Below are positions 13,245 to 20,680 of a DNA stretch of 22,606 bases, one piece after another. This stretch comes from DSAR01 sp034437315 (GTDB lineage: Bacteria > Chloroflexota > Anaerolineae > B4-G1). Made by a program: the position numbers and the translations under genes. The stretch is from contig DAOTUC010000103.1 in the NCBI GenBank assembly GCA_034437315.1, forward strand, positions 1 through 22,606, read 5' to 3'. Numbering within the stretch: position 1 is the stretch's first letter; the number at the start of each line of letters is the position of its first letter. Below the pieces are notes generated by a model. It was given only the letters and a program-made list of their open reading frames with translations. It searched no databases and was not told the DNA's origin.

Positions 13245-13729
13245 TGTCACCGACAGTTGACGTTATCGGCGTCATCGGCGGATCGACGGCTACAGACGAG
13301 GACCTTCGACGCGCCGAGGCGGTGGGCCGGGCGCTGGCGGAGGCTGGCGCGGCCCTCATCTGCGGCGGGCGGGGCGGGGTGATGGAAGCCGCCTGCCGGG
13401 GGGCCAAGGCGGCCGGGGGATTGACCATCGGCGTCCTGCCGGGCGCGAACCGGGATCAGGCCAACCCTTACGTGGACGTCGCCATCGTCACGGGGCTGGG
13501 CGAGGCGCGGAACGCCGTCATCGCCCGCAGCGCCCAGGCGGTCATCGCCATCGGCGGAAGTTACGGCACGTTGAGCGAGATCGCCTTCGCGCTGCGTCTC
13601 GACACGCCGGTGGTGGGTTTAGGGACGTGGCAAATAAGGCGCGAGGGGCATCCCCGCGCGCCCATCATCTACGTCGACGCCCCGCAAGAGGCGGTCGCTC
13701 GCGCGTTGGCATTGGCCAAACGAGTCTAG
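13244..13729 (+). CDS. TIGR00725/LOG-like Rossmann protein
   Basis: The 161 residues belong to the SLOG superfamily related to cytokinin-activating LOG and lysine decarboxylase-like proteins. The nucleotide-binding motifs are CGGRGGVMEAACRGA (about 40-54) and GGSYGTLSEIAFAL (about 104-117). The second lacks the proline of the canonical PGGxGTxxE, as is usual in the TIGR00725 branch. The biochemical role of this branch is not established. A GAGGGGAG site overlaps the end of thpR. The stop TAG overlaps the convergent phoU stop within a shared CTAG. Confidence 0.88.
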   Translation: MSPTVDVIGVIGGSTATDEDLRRAEAVGRALAEAGAALICGGRGGVMEAACRGAKAAGGLTIGVLPGANRDQANPYVDVAIVTGLGEARNAVIARSAQAVIAIGGSYGTLSEIAFALRLDTPVVGLGTWQIRREGHPRAPIIYVDAPQEAVARALALAKRV

Positions 13730-14400
13730 GGCGCGGCGTTGTCCTCCGAGTCCAACTCGGTCATCTCGCCGGTGACGGTGAAAACCACCCGCTCGCAGAT
13801 GTTGGTCACCCGATCGGCCGCCCGTTCCAGGTTGTGCGCCACCCACAACAGATAATTCGCCTGATCGATGGCCCTGGTATCCCCCAGGATGTACGTCATC
13901 AGCTCCCGGTAGACCTGGTTGTAGAGACAATCGACAATGTCATCCTCCGGCGGAATGGATCGAGCTAAGGCCTGATCCTGATTGATAAAAGCCTCCAACG
14001 CGCGGTGCAGCATGTCGCGCGCCTTCTCCGCCATACGCGGCACGTCGACCAGTGGCTTGATGAAAGGCTCTTTGCCGATCATCAGGTTGATCTTGGCGAT
14101 TCCCTTGGCGTAATCCCCAATTCGCTCCAATTCGTGAGTAATGTCCAACACGGCGGCGATGACGCGCAGATCGCCCGCCATGGGTTGTTGCGTTGCGATG
14201 AGCGTCAACGCTTCATCCTCAATGGCGAAGCGCTTTTCGTTCAACTTCCGGTCCCCGGCGATCAATTCCCTGGCCGCCTCTTGATCCTGCCGCTTGAGGT
14301 CCTGCACCGATTTGACGATGGCGTTCTCCACCATGCTGCCCAGGACCAGAACCTCGTCCTGAAGCCTCTGCAAATCCCGCTCGAAAGTCTCTCGTACCAT
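13726..14400 (-). CDS. phoU: Phosphate uptake regulator PhoU (distal copy)
   Basis: PhoU is a cytoplasmic helical protein that restrains Pst transport and PhoR signalling. The 224 residues contain the two three-helix repeats. Metal-site motifs are ELERIGDYAKG (residues 91-100) in repeat 1 and NLERAADRVTNICE (190-203) in repeat 2. GGAGG lies 7 bases before the ATG. It ends the six-gene pstS operon, 21 bases after pstB. It is a clear paralogue of the PhoU at 18778-19470; both share LLWVAHNLERAADRVTNICE. Confidence 0.96.
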   Translation of the reverse strand: MVRETFERDLQRLQDEVLVLGSMVENAIVKSVQDLKRQDQEAARELIAGDRKLNEKRFAIEDEALTLIATQQPMAGDLRVIAAVLDITHELERIGDYAKGIAKINLMIGKEPFIKPLVDVPRMAEKARDMLHRALEAFINQDQALARSIPPEDDIVDCLYNQVYRELMTYILGDTRAIDQANYLLWVAHNLERAADRVTNICERVVFTVTGEMTELDSEDNAAP

Positions 14401-14421
14401 CTGAATTCCTCCAATACGTTT

Positions 14422-15174
14422 CTATCCGGCCCGCCCGGTGATATAATCCTCGGTCAATTGCTTCTGCGGGCGGGTGAACAGGGTCTCGGTCGCGCCAAAT
14501 TCCACCAGTTCGCCCAACCAGAAGAAACCGGTCCAATCGGAGACGCGCGCCGCCTGTTGCATACTGTGCGTGACGATGACGATACAATACTCGTCTTTGA
14601 GTTCCTGCATCAACTCCTCAATTTGCAACGTGGAGATCGGGTCCAGCGCCGAACAGGGCTCGTCCATCAAGATCACCTCCGGTTTGATGGCGATGGTGCG
14701 CGCGATGCACAAGCGCTGCTGCTGCCCCAGGGAAAGCGCCAACGCATCCTGTTTCAGATCATCCTTGACCTCGTCCCACAAAGCCGCGCCGCGCAAGCTC
14801 CGCTCGACAATCCCGTCCAGGCTTTCCTGTCGGTGTAACCCCAACACACGCGGGCCAAAGGCCACGTTGTCGAAGACCGACTGGGGGAAAGGATTGGGGC
14901 GTTGGAAGACCATCCCCACTCGCCGCCGCAATTTGACCACGTCGGTATCTGGGGCGTAGATGTGCGCGCCATCCAAAAACACCTGGCCCTCCAGACGCGC
15001 GCCGGGAATCGTGTCGTTCATCCGGTTGAGGCAGCGTAAAAACGTGGACTTGCCGCATCCTGATGGCCCGATCAGCGCGGTGATCCGCCGGTCTCGGATT
15101 TCTATCTCGACGTTCGATAGGGCCTGAAAGCTGTGGTAGAAGAAGTTGAGACGTTTGACCTCAATTTTACACAT
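14422..15174 (-). CDS. pstB: Phosphate ABC transporter ATP-binding protein PstB (variant signature motif)
   Basis: PstB hydrolyses ATP for the PstSCAB phosphate importer at the inner face of the membrane. Counted from the ATG at 15174 the protein has 250 residues. Walker A is GPSGCGKST (36-44), the Q-loop is VFQRPNPFP (Gln91), Walker B is VILMDEPCSALDP (Asp171-Glu172), and the H-loop is VTHSMQQ. The signature reads LSLGQ (147-151) where PstB normally has LSGGQ; the codon is CTG at 14730-14728. A TTG-start extension to 15195 would overlap the upstream gene and has weaker support. It is the second of two tandem pstB genes, and a heterodimer with its neighbour is likely (inference). Confidence 0.94.
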   Translation of the reverse strand: MCKIEVKRLNFFYHSFQALSNVEIEIRDRRITALIGPSGCGKSTFLRCLNRMNDTIPGARLEGQVFLDGAHIYAPDTDVVKLRRRVGMVFQRPNPFPQSVFDNVAFGPRVLGLHRQESLDGIVERSLRGAALWDEVKDDLKQDALALSLGQQQRLCIARTIAIKPEVILMDEPCSALDPISTLQIEELMQELKDEYCIVIVTHSMQQAARVSDWTGFFWLGELVEFGATETLFTRPQKQLTEDYITGRAG

Positions 15175-15187
15175 TGAAAATATCCCG

Positions 15188-15946
15188 CTATCCAAATCGG
15201 CCGGTGATGTAATCCTCGGTTCGCTTCTCCTGGGGCGTGGTGAAAATTTGCTTACCCGGTTGATGTTCGATCAACTCTCCCATCAAGAAAAAAGCCGCTT
15301 CGTCAGCCACGCGGGCCGCCTGTTGGATGCTGTGGGGCACAATGACGATGGTGTAATCCTCTTTAAGTTTGAACAGCGATTCCTCCACCTTGGCGGTCGA
15401 GATAGGGTCCAGCCCCGACGTCGGCTCGTCGAGCAACAAGACCTCCGGTTCCAGGGCCAGGCTGCGGGCGATACACAGGCGCTGCTGCTGACCGCCGGAG
15501 AGCGCGCTGGCGGGGTCGTCCAGGCGATCTTTGACCTCGTCCCACAGGGCCGCCTGATTGAGGCTGCGAAACAACATCTCGTCCTGTAAGGCCTGATCTC
15601 GCACACCGGCCAACATCAGCCCGTAGATCACGTTTTCCCGGACGGTGCCGGGCAGGGGCAGAGGCAACGCAAACACCATGCCCACCCGTCGGCGCAACTG
15701 GGGCGCGTTGACCTGGGGATCGTAGACATCCCCTCCATCCAGGTAGATATGCCCGGACATCCGCACGCCGTCCACCAGATCGTTCAAACGGTTAATCAAA
15801 CGCAACAGCGTCGTCTTGCCGCCGCCGGCCGGGCCAAAGAAGACCGTGATCGCCTTTTCCGGTACGTCGACGCTGACATCCTTCAGCGCCTGCTTGCGGC
15901 CGTAGAAATAACTGACCCGCTCGATGCGAATTTTCGCTTGCATCAT
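15188..15946 (-). CDS. pstB: Phosphate ABC transporter ATP-binding protein PstB (variant Q-loop)
   Basis: This 252-residue PstB paralogue has Walker A GPAGGGKTT (38-46), signature LSGGQ (149-153), Walker B VLLLDEPTSGLDP and H-loop VPHSIQQ (His205). The Q-loop region is VFALPLPLPGTV where other PstB proteins read VFQRPNPFPxSV, so the Gln column is Ala93. That glutamine normally binds Mg and water and senses the coupling helices of the permease. It follows pstA with a short gap and a weak GGTGAT ribosome site. It precedes the second pstB by 13 bases. ATPase-fold assignment is secure; its individual activity is uncertain. Confidence 0.93.
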   Translation of the reverse strand: MMQAKIRIERVSYFYGRKQALKDVSVDVPEKAITVFFGPAGGGKTTLLRLINRLNDLVDGVRMSGHIYLDGGDVYDPQVNAPQLRRRVGMVFALPLPLPGTVRENVIYGLMLAGVRDQALQDEMLFRSLNQAALWDEVKDRLDDPASALSGGQQQRLCIARSLALEPEVLLLDEPTSGLDPISTAKVEESLFKLKEDYTIVIVPHSIQQAARVADEAAFFLMGELIEHQPGKQIFTTPQEKRTEDYITGRFG

Positions 15947-15953
15947 AGAGCCA

Positions 15954-16799
15954 TCACCATTGTCGTCGTCGCCGGTAGTAGCTGCGGATGAGCGTCGCCG
16001 CGACGTTCATCGAGAGCACCAGGACGAGCAGGATCAAAGCCGTGCCATATTGTACGTCGGCCGGCATACCGGGCACCTGGGTGCTGATGACGTACAGGTG
16101 ATACGGCAGCGCCATCGTCTGGTCGAATATCGACTGGGGCAAGCGGGGCAGGAAAAAGGCCGCCACAGTGAACAGGATCGGCGCGGTCTCTCCGGCCGCC
16201 CGCAAGATACCCAGGATGACGCCGGTGATGATGCCCGGCAGCGCCTGGGGCAACACGATGTGGCGGATGCCCTGCCACCGGGTGCCGCCCAGGCTGGCGC
16301 TGACGGTGCGGAACTCGGTCGGCACTGCGCGCAAGGCCTCTTCGGAAGCGCTGATGATGATGGGCAGCGTCATGATCGCCAGCGTCAATGAGCCGGCCAG
16401 GAGCGACGTCCCGAAGTTCAAGAAAAGCACGAACAAGCCCAGGCCAAATAGGCCATACACCACCGACGGAATCCCCGCCAGGTTGATGATGGCCAAACGA
16501 ATGGCGCGCGTGACCCAGTGATCGGGCGCGTACTCCGACAGGTAGATCGCCCCACCCACGCCCACCGGGATCGCAGCCAGGGCGGTGCCCAGGGTGAGCA
16601 ACAGTGTGCCGACGATGGCGGGGAAAATGCCGCCCGCCTTCATGCCGTCGCGCGGCATTGCCGTGAGGAATTCCCAATCGATCGCCCCTATGCCCTGCAC
16701 CACGATGGCGCCGATGACGAACAGGATGGGGACGACGACGAGCAACGCCGCCAGGACCAACAGAGCGAAACCAATCCGCTGCACCGTGTACCGATTCAT
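15954..16799 (-). CDS. pstA: Phosphate ABC transporter permease PstA
   Basis: The frame stays open upstream into pstC, but the true start is the ATG at 16799, which overlaps the pstC stop as TGATG. The 281 residues give six membrane helices and the PstA features DWEFLTAMPRDGMKAGGIFP after helix 1 and GVGGAIYLSEYAP. The coupling (EAA) loop runs SEEALRAVPTEFRTVSASLG then GTRWQGIRHIVLPQALPGI, which contacts PstB. It is cotranscribed with pstS, pstC and the two pstB genes. Confidence 0.95.
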   Translation of the reverse strand: MNRYTVQRIGFALLVLAALLVVVPILFVIGAIVVQGIGAIDWEFLTAMPRDGMKAGGIFPAIVGTLLLTLGTALAAIPVGVGGAIYLSEYAPDHWVTRAIRLAIINLAGIPSVVYGLFGLGLFVLFLNFGTSLLAGSLTLAIMTLPIIISASEEALRAVPTEFRTVSASLGGTRWQGIRHIVLPQALPGIITGVILGILRAAGETAPILFTVAAFFLPRLPQSIFDQTMALPYHLYVISTQVPGMPADVQYGTALILLVLVLSMNVAATLIRSYYRRRRQW

Positions 16800-17710
16800 C
16801 AGCGCAAGCCTCCCCGACGCCGCTTCTTGAAAATCGTCGAGGCCGCCGCCAGGTTGATAGCGAACGTCAAGACGAACAGGATGATGCCAATCCCAAAGAG
16901 CGCGTGATAATGCACGCTGCCCTGGGCCACCTCCCCCATCTCGGCCGCCACGGTCGCCGTCATCGTGCGAGCGGGGCGGAACAGCGAATCGAGCGTGAGA
17001 GGCATACGGGCCGCGTTGCCCGTCACCATCATCACCGCCATCGTCTCGCCAATGGCCCGCCCTAACCCCAGCATCACCGCCGTGACGATGCCCGAGCGGG
17101 CCGCCGGCACCACCACTCGCCAGATCGTCTGCCATTGGGTGGCCCCCATCGACAACCCGGCGTCCCGGTAGCTCTTGGGCACCGCATCCAGCGCGTCCTC
17201 CGCCACGCTGATGATGGTCGGCAACGACATGTAGGCCAGGATGAGCGCGCCGGTGAAGGCGGTCAGGCCGGTCGGCGCGCCCAGCGTCTCGCGCACCAGG
17301 GGCGCCGCCAACGTCATCCCGAAGAAGCCCAACACGACCGACGGAATGCCAGCCAACACCTCGATCATCGGTTTGAGCAATTCGCGCGCCCAGGCCGGCG
17401 CCGCCTCGCGCACCAGAACCGCCGTCGCTACCCCCAGGGGCAGCGCGATGGCGATGGCGGTCACGGTGACCAGAAGCGATCCCAGGAGCAAGGGCGCTAC
17501 GCCAAACAGATCAAACGAGGGATACCACAGGACGCCCACGAGGTTGCCCAAAGGCGCCTCGAAAAAGACGGGCAAACCCTCTCGCGCCAGGAACAAGAAG
17601 ATGAGCAGCACAAAAGCGATGCTGGAGAATCCCAGGACGCGGATCAGCGCCTCGATGAAAAATTCAAGCCAGCGCCGGCGAGAAGCAAGCGACTCGTCTA
17701 ATGTGTTCAA
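16799..17710 (-). CDS. pstC: Phosphate ABC transporter permease PstC (TTG start)
   Basis: PstC pairs with PstA to form the channel. The first in-frame ATG (17788) lies inside pstS and would add an unlikely N-terminus. The TTG at 17710 is chosen because AGGAG, overlapping the pstS TAG stop, lies 8 bases before it. That gives 303 residues with six helices. Diagnostic blocks are IEVLAGIPSVVLGFFGM, ISVAEDALDAVPKSYRDAGL, then GATQWQTIWRVVVPAARSGI (EAA loop), and GLGRAIGETMAVMMVTGN. The stop overlaps the pstA start. The weak TTG codon may keep PstC below PstS, which is inference. Confidence 0.93.
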   Translation of the reverse strand: MNTLDESLASRRRWLEFFIEALIRVLGFSSIAFVLLIFLFLAREGLPVFFEAPLGNLVGVLWYPSFDLFGVAPLLLGSLLVTVTAIAIALPLGVATAVLVREAAPAWARELLKPMIEVLAGIPSVVLGFFGMTLAAPLVRETLGAPTGLTAFTGALILAYMSLPTIISVAEDALDAVPKSYRDAGLSMGATQWQTIWRVVVPAARSGIVTAVMLGLGRAIGETMAVMMVTGNAARMPLTLDSLFRPARTMTATVAAEMGEVAQGSVHYHALFGIGIILFVLTFAINLAAASTIFKKRRRGGLR

Positions 17711-17721
17711 TGGAAAAACTC

Positions 17722-18687
17722 CTACTCCAACGCCAACGGAACGAAACCCAGTTCCGAAACCAACGATTGCCCATCGCCGAGGATCCAATCCAGGTAAGCG
17801 GCGATCTCCCCGGTTGGCTCGCCGGCGGTATACATGTAGAGCGGGCGCGAGATCGGGTAAGAACCATCGTTGACCGTCTGGACCGACGGCAGCACGTAGG
17901 AAGCGTCGGCGTCCCGCGCCACGGCGACCATCTTCTGATCGTGGGTCACGTAACCCAGCCCATCGTAACCGATGGCGTTGGGGTTCTGCCGCACCTCGGC
18001 GCTGATTCCTTCAGACGAGGGCATTAGGAGCGTGTCGGGCGAGAACAACAGGTCGCTCTCCTTATCCCCCAGGCGGACCACGTTCTCCAGGAAATAGATG
18101 TAGGTGCCGGAATTCGATTCCCGCGAAAGAAGTACGATAGGCCGGTCTTCACCTCCCACCTCGCGCCAGTTGGTGATTTTCCGGGTGTAGATGTCGGAAA
18201 TCTGCCGCAGCGTGAGACCATCCACCGGATTCGAGGGATGGATGACGACGGCGATGGCGTCGCGGGCCACGACAAACTCCACCGGATCGATGCCGTTCGC
18301 CCGGGCCGCGTCGATCTCCTCTGGCTTCATCGCCCGCGAGGCGTTGGCGATGTCGACCGTGCCGTTGATCATCGCCGCGATACCTGTCCCGGACCCGCCG
18401 CCGGTGACGGAGATGCGCACGTCGGGATAAGCGTGGATGTAGGTCTCGGCCCAGGCGAGCGCCAGGTTGACCAGTGTGTCGGAACCTTTGTTCTCGATCG
18501 TGCTCGCCGCCGTGGGCGCGCCATCCGCCGCGTCGGTCTGCCCCGACCGGCAACCGGCGACAATCAACGCCAACAGCACGATCAGTACCGATAAATTGAA
18601 AGTTGTGGGTATAGGAAAGATCCGCCGAAAAAGGAGGGTGGGTTTCGACGGCGAGAAAGATGCTGCCTTACAGGTATCACATTGCAT
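17722..18687 (-). CDS. pstS: Phosphate-binding lipoprotein PstS
   Basis: PstS captures phosphate outside the membrane and hands it to PstCA. The 321 residues begin with a long signal region. The hydrophobic stretch LSVLIVLLALIVAGC ends in a lipobox (VAGC) with Cys46 as the predicted lipid-bearing residue. The binding domain follows: IENKGSDTLVNLALAWAETY, then GGGSGTGIAAMINGTVDIANASR, RDAIAVVIHPSNPVDGL, SRESNSGTYIYFLENV, and YDGLGYVTHD. These fit the PstS-2 type. The only in-frame ATG that includes the signal peptide is 18687, which leaves a 28-residue N-region with a CDTC motif, unusually long. AGGG lies 12 bases upstream, a weak site. It heads its own operon from the promoter at 18748-18775. 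Confidence 0.93.
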   Translation of the reverse strand: MQCDTCKAASFSPSKPTLLFRRIFPIPTTFNLSVLIVLLALIVAGCRSGQTDAADGAPTAASTIENKGSDTLVNLALAWAETYIHAYPDVRISVTGGGSGTGIAAMINGTVDIANASRAMKPEEIDAARANGIDPVEFVVARDAIAVVIHPSNPVDGLTLRQISDIYTRKITNWREVGGEDRPIVLLSRESNSGTYIYFLENVVRLGDKESDLLFSPDTLLMPSSEGISAEVRQNPNAIGYDGLGYVTHDQKMVAVARDADASYVLPSVQTVNDGSYPISRPLYMYTAGEPTGEIAAYLDWILGDGQSLVSELGFVPLALE

Positions 18688-18696
18688 GCAAAAATA

Positions 18697-18745
18697 GCCC
18701 TGGATATGAGATAAGACAAACAGCGCAATACCAAAAATCCAGGGC
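18697..18745. promoter_or_regulatory. Inverted repeat across the pstS transcription start (candidate operator or leader stem)
   Basis: The arms GCCCTGGA (18697-18704) and TCCAGGGC (18738-18745) are perfect 8-base complements separated by 33 bases. The right arm covers the predicted start point and the left arm lies near +45. The spacing suits a looped operator or a long-range leader hairpin. It does not resemble the enterobacterial Pho box. Confidence 0.45.
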
Positions 18746-18747
18746 AG

Positions 18748-18775
18748 ATTGTAACAGACATAGGAATAACGTCAA
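18748..18775 (-). promoter_or_regulatory. Sigma70-type promoter of the pstS operon
   Basis: On the minus strand TTGACG (18775-18770) and TACAAT (18753-18748) each match five of six consensus positions, with a 16-base spacer. The -35 box lies directly after the stop codon of the upstream phoU. It makes the pstS-C-A-B-B-phoU set an independent transcription unit. Confidence 0.7.
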
Positions 18776-18777
18776 GT

Positions 18778-19470
18778 CTATCTGATCGCTTCCAAGCTCA
18801 CCCCCTCCGACTCCTTGACGTCCAATTCCACCATGTCGCCGGTGACGGTGAAGATCACCCGCTCGCAGATGTTGGTCACCCGGTCCGCGGCCCGTTCCAG
18901 GTTGTGGGCGACCCACAGCAGGTAATTCGCCCGCTCAATCTCGGCGGGATCGCTCAAGATGTAGGTGACCAGTTCGCGATACACCTGGTTGTAAAGGCAA
19001 TCGACCTCGTCGTCCTCACGCGGGATGGCGCGCGCCGTTTCGACGTCCCGCTGCACGAAGGCCTCCAGGGCGCGATGCAGCATGTCGCACGCTTTCTCGG
19101 CCATTAGCGGCACATCGACCAGGGGTTTGATCAACGGACGCTGGCCCAGCATCAACGTGATCCGGGCGATGCCCTTGGCGTAATCGCCGATGCGCTCCAA
19201 CTCGTGGGTGATGTCCAGCACGGCCGCGATGGTCCGCAAATCGACCGCCATTGGCTGCTGGGTCGCGATCAATCCCACCGCCTGGTCCTCAATCTCGAAG
19301 CGTTTCTGGTTAATCCGGTGATCCTGGGCGATAAGACGCTCCGCGCCCGCCCGATCCCGTCGCTTCAGCACAGCGACTGATTCCATAATGGCGCTTTCCA
19401 CCATACTGCCCAGCATCAAGGTCTCGTCCTGCAGATGGCGCAATTCCCGTTCAAACGTCTCTCGAACCAT
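18778..19470 (-). CDS. phoU: Phosphate uptake regulator PhoU (proximal copy)
   Basis: This 230-residue PhoU has the same two repeats, with metal-site motifs ELERIGDYAKG and NLERAADRVTNICE. It ends the unit pstC-pstA-pstB-arsC-phoU, starting 8 bases after the arsC stop. It is closely similar to the PhoU at 13726-14400 along the whole length (for example MAEKA-x-DMLHRALEAF and DCLYNQVYREL-x-TYIL), so the two arose by duplication. Its C-terminal tail (KESEGVSLEAIR) differs. Whether each PhoU serves its own permease cannot be told from sequence. Confidence 0.96.
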   Translation of the reverse strand: MVRETFERELRHLQDETLMLGSMVESAIMESVAVLKRRDRAGAERLIAQDHRINQKRFEIEDQAVGLIATQQPMAVDLRTIAAVLDITHELERIGDYAKGIARITLMLGQRPLIKPLVDVPLMAEKACDMLHRALEAFVQRDVETARAIPREDDEVDCLYNQVYRELVTYILSDPAEIERANYLLWVAHNLERAADRVTNICERVIFTVTGDMVELDVKESEGVSLEAIR

Positions 19471-19478
19471 ATAAACTC

Positions 19479-19907
19479 CTATTCGGTCTCCACACGTTCG
19501 AGGTAGGTGAAAATTTCCTCCCGCAAGCCGTCCCGCACCTGGCGGAAAACGGCCAACTGTTCTTCTTCACTGCCAGTCGCCGCCGCCGGATCGGGGAAAC
19601 CCAGGTGAACCGTGCGCCCCCGCCCCAACCAGACTGGGCAATTGGCGGCGGCGTGATCGCACACCGTCGCCACGAGATCGAAGGTCTCGTCCCGGAACTC
19701 GTCGGTCGATTTAGAGCGCTGTCCAGAGATGTCGACGCCCAGCTCCGCCATCGCCTGCACCGCCAGCGGGTGGACGTAACCGCTCGGCGACGTCCCGGCC
19801 GAAAACGCCGTCCAGCGCTCGCCTAAAAAGTGGTTGACCAGCCCCTCCGCCATCTGGCTGCGGGCCGAGTTACCCGTACATAGAAACAATACAGTCATCT
19901 GACTCAT
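19479..19907 (-). CDS. arsC: Arsenate reductase of the low-molecular-weight phosphatase fold (thioredoxin-type ArsC)
   Basis: The 142 residues carry the LMW-PTP loop VLFLCTGNSARSQMAEG (Cys10, Arg16, a CX5R site). The redox pair Cys83 and Cys90 in VCDHAAANC has the same 7-residue spacing as Cys82/Cys89 of staphylococcal ArsC. The acid Asp106 lies in FPDPAAATG. All three thiols needed for the thioredoxin-coupled arsenate-to-arsenite cycle are therefore present, which favours ArsC over a protein tyrosine phosphatase. The ATG overlaps the pstB stop as ATGA, with GGAG 6 bases upstream. It is embedded between pstB and phoU, fitting arsenate entry through Pst. No arsenite exporter or ArsR gene lies in the window. 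Confidence 0.9.
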   Translation of the reverse strand: MSQMTVLFLCTGNSARSQMAEGLVNHFLGERWTAFSAGTSPSGYVHPLAVQAMAELGVDISGQRSKSTDEFRDETFDLVATVCDHAAANCPVWLGRGRTVHLGFPDPAAATGSEEEQLAVFRQVRDGLREEIFTYLERVETE

Positions 19908-20677
19908 CCAAATCTCCCGGTGATATAATCCTCAGTCTGCTTGTGCTTGGGATTGGTGAACAGGCCCTTGGTGGAGCTATACTCCACCAGGTAACCGCCC
20001 CGCTCCTCGTTCATCATAAAGAATGCGGTAAAATCGGAGGCCCGCGCCGCCTGCTGCATGTTGTGCGTCACGATGACGATGGTGTAATCCTCTTTCAGTT
20101 GCTGGATCAACTCCTCGATGCGCAGCGTGGCGATCGGGTCCAGCGCCGAGGCCGGCTCGTCCATCAGGATCACCTCCGGCTGGACGGCCAACGCCCGCGC
20201 GATGCATATGCGCTGCTGTTGACCGCCGGAGAGGGCCAACGCCGACTTGCCCAGATCGTCCTTGACCTCGTCCCAGATCGCCGCCCGCCGCAAGCTGCGC
20301 TCGACGATCTCCCCCAACTGGCCCTTGTCCCTAATGCCGTTGACGCGGGGGCCGTAGGCCACGTTGTCGAAGATCGACTTGGGGAACGGATTGGGACGCT
20401 GGAAGACCATGCCCACGTATCGCCGCAACTCGACCTGGTCCATGCCAAACAGATCGGTCCCATCCATCAAGACCTCACCCTCGACGTGCACACCCGGTAT
20501 CAGATCGTTCATCCGGTTAAACGTGCGCAAGAAGGTGGATTTGCCGCAGCCGGAAGGGCCGATGATGGCCGTGATCTCGTTGGCCGGTATCTTGATGTTG
20601 ATATCGCACAACGCTTTAAACTGCCCATAATAGAGGCAATAATCCTTAACCTCCAATTTCGCGCCATTCACTGACAT
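19904..20677 (-). CDS. pstB: Phosphate ABC transporter ATP-binding protein PstB (canonical copy)
   Basis: This 257-residue PstB has every consensus element: Walker A GPSGCGKST (40-48), Q-loop VFQRPNPFP (Gln93), signature LSGGQ (149-153), Walker B VILMDEPASALDP (Asp173-Glu174) and H-loop VTHNMQQ (His205). It can work as a homodimer with the PstC-PstA pair upstream. GGGGAG lies 7 bases before the ATG. It starts 3 bases after the pstA stop and overlaps arsC by 4 bases. It serves as the internal reference for the two altered PstB copies at 14422-15946. Confidence 0.97.
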   Translation of the reverse strand: MSVNGAKLEVKDYCLYYGQFKALCDINIKIPANEITAIIGPSGCGKSTFLRTFNRMNDLIPGVHVEGEVLMDGTDLFGMDQVELRRYVGMVFQRPNPFPKSIFDNVAYGPRVNGIRDKGQLGEIVERSLRRAAIWDEVKDDLGKSALALSGGQQQRICIARALAVQPEVILMDEPASALDPIATLRIEELIQQLKEDYTIVIVTHNMQQAARASDFTAFFMMNEERGGYLVEYSSTKGLFTNPKHKQTEDYITGRFG

Positions 20678-20680
20678 ATA

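Noticed and set aside
16800..17135. N-terminal extension of pstA into pstC
   Set aside because: The extension is an out-of-frame reading of pstC. The PstA start at 16799 gives the normal length and a TGATG overlap.
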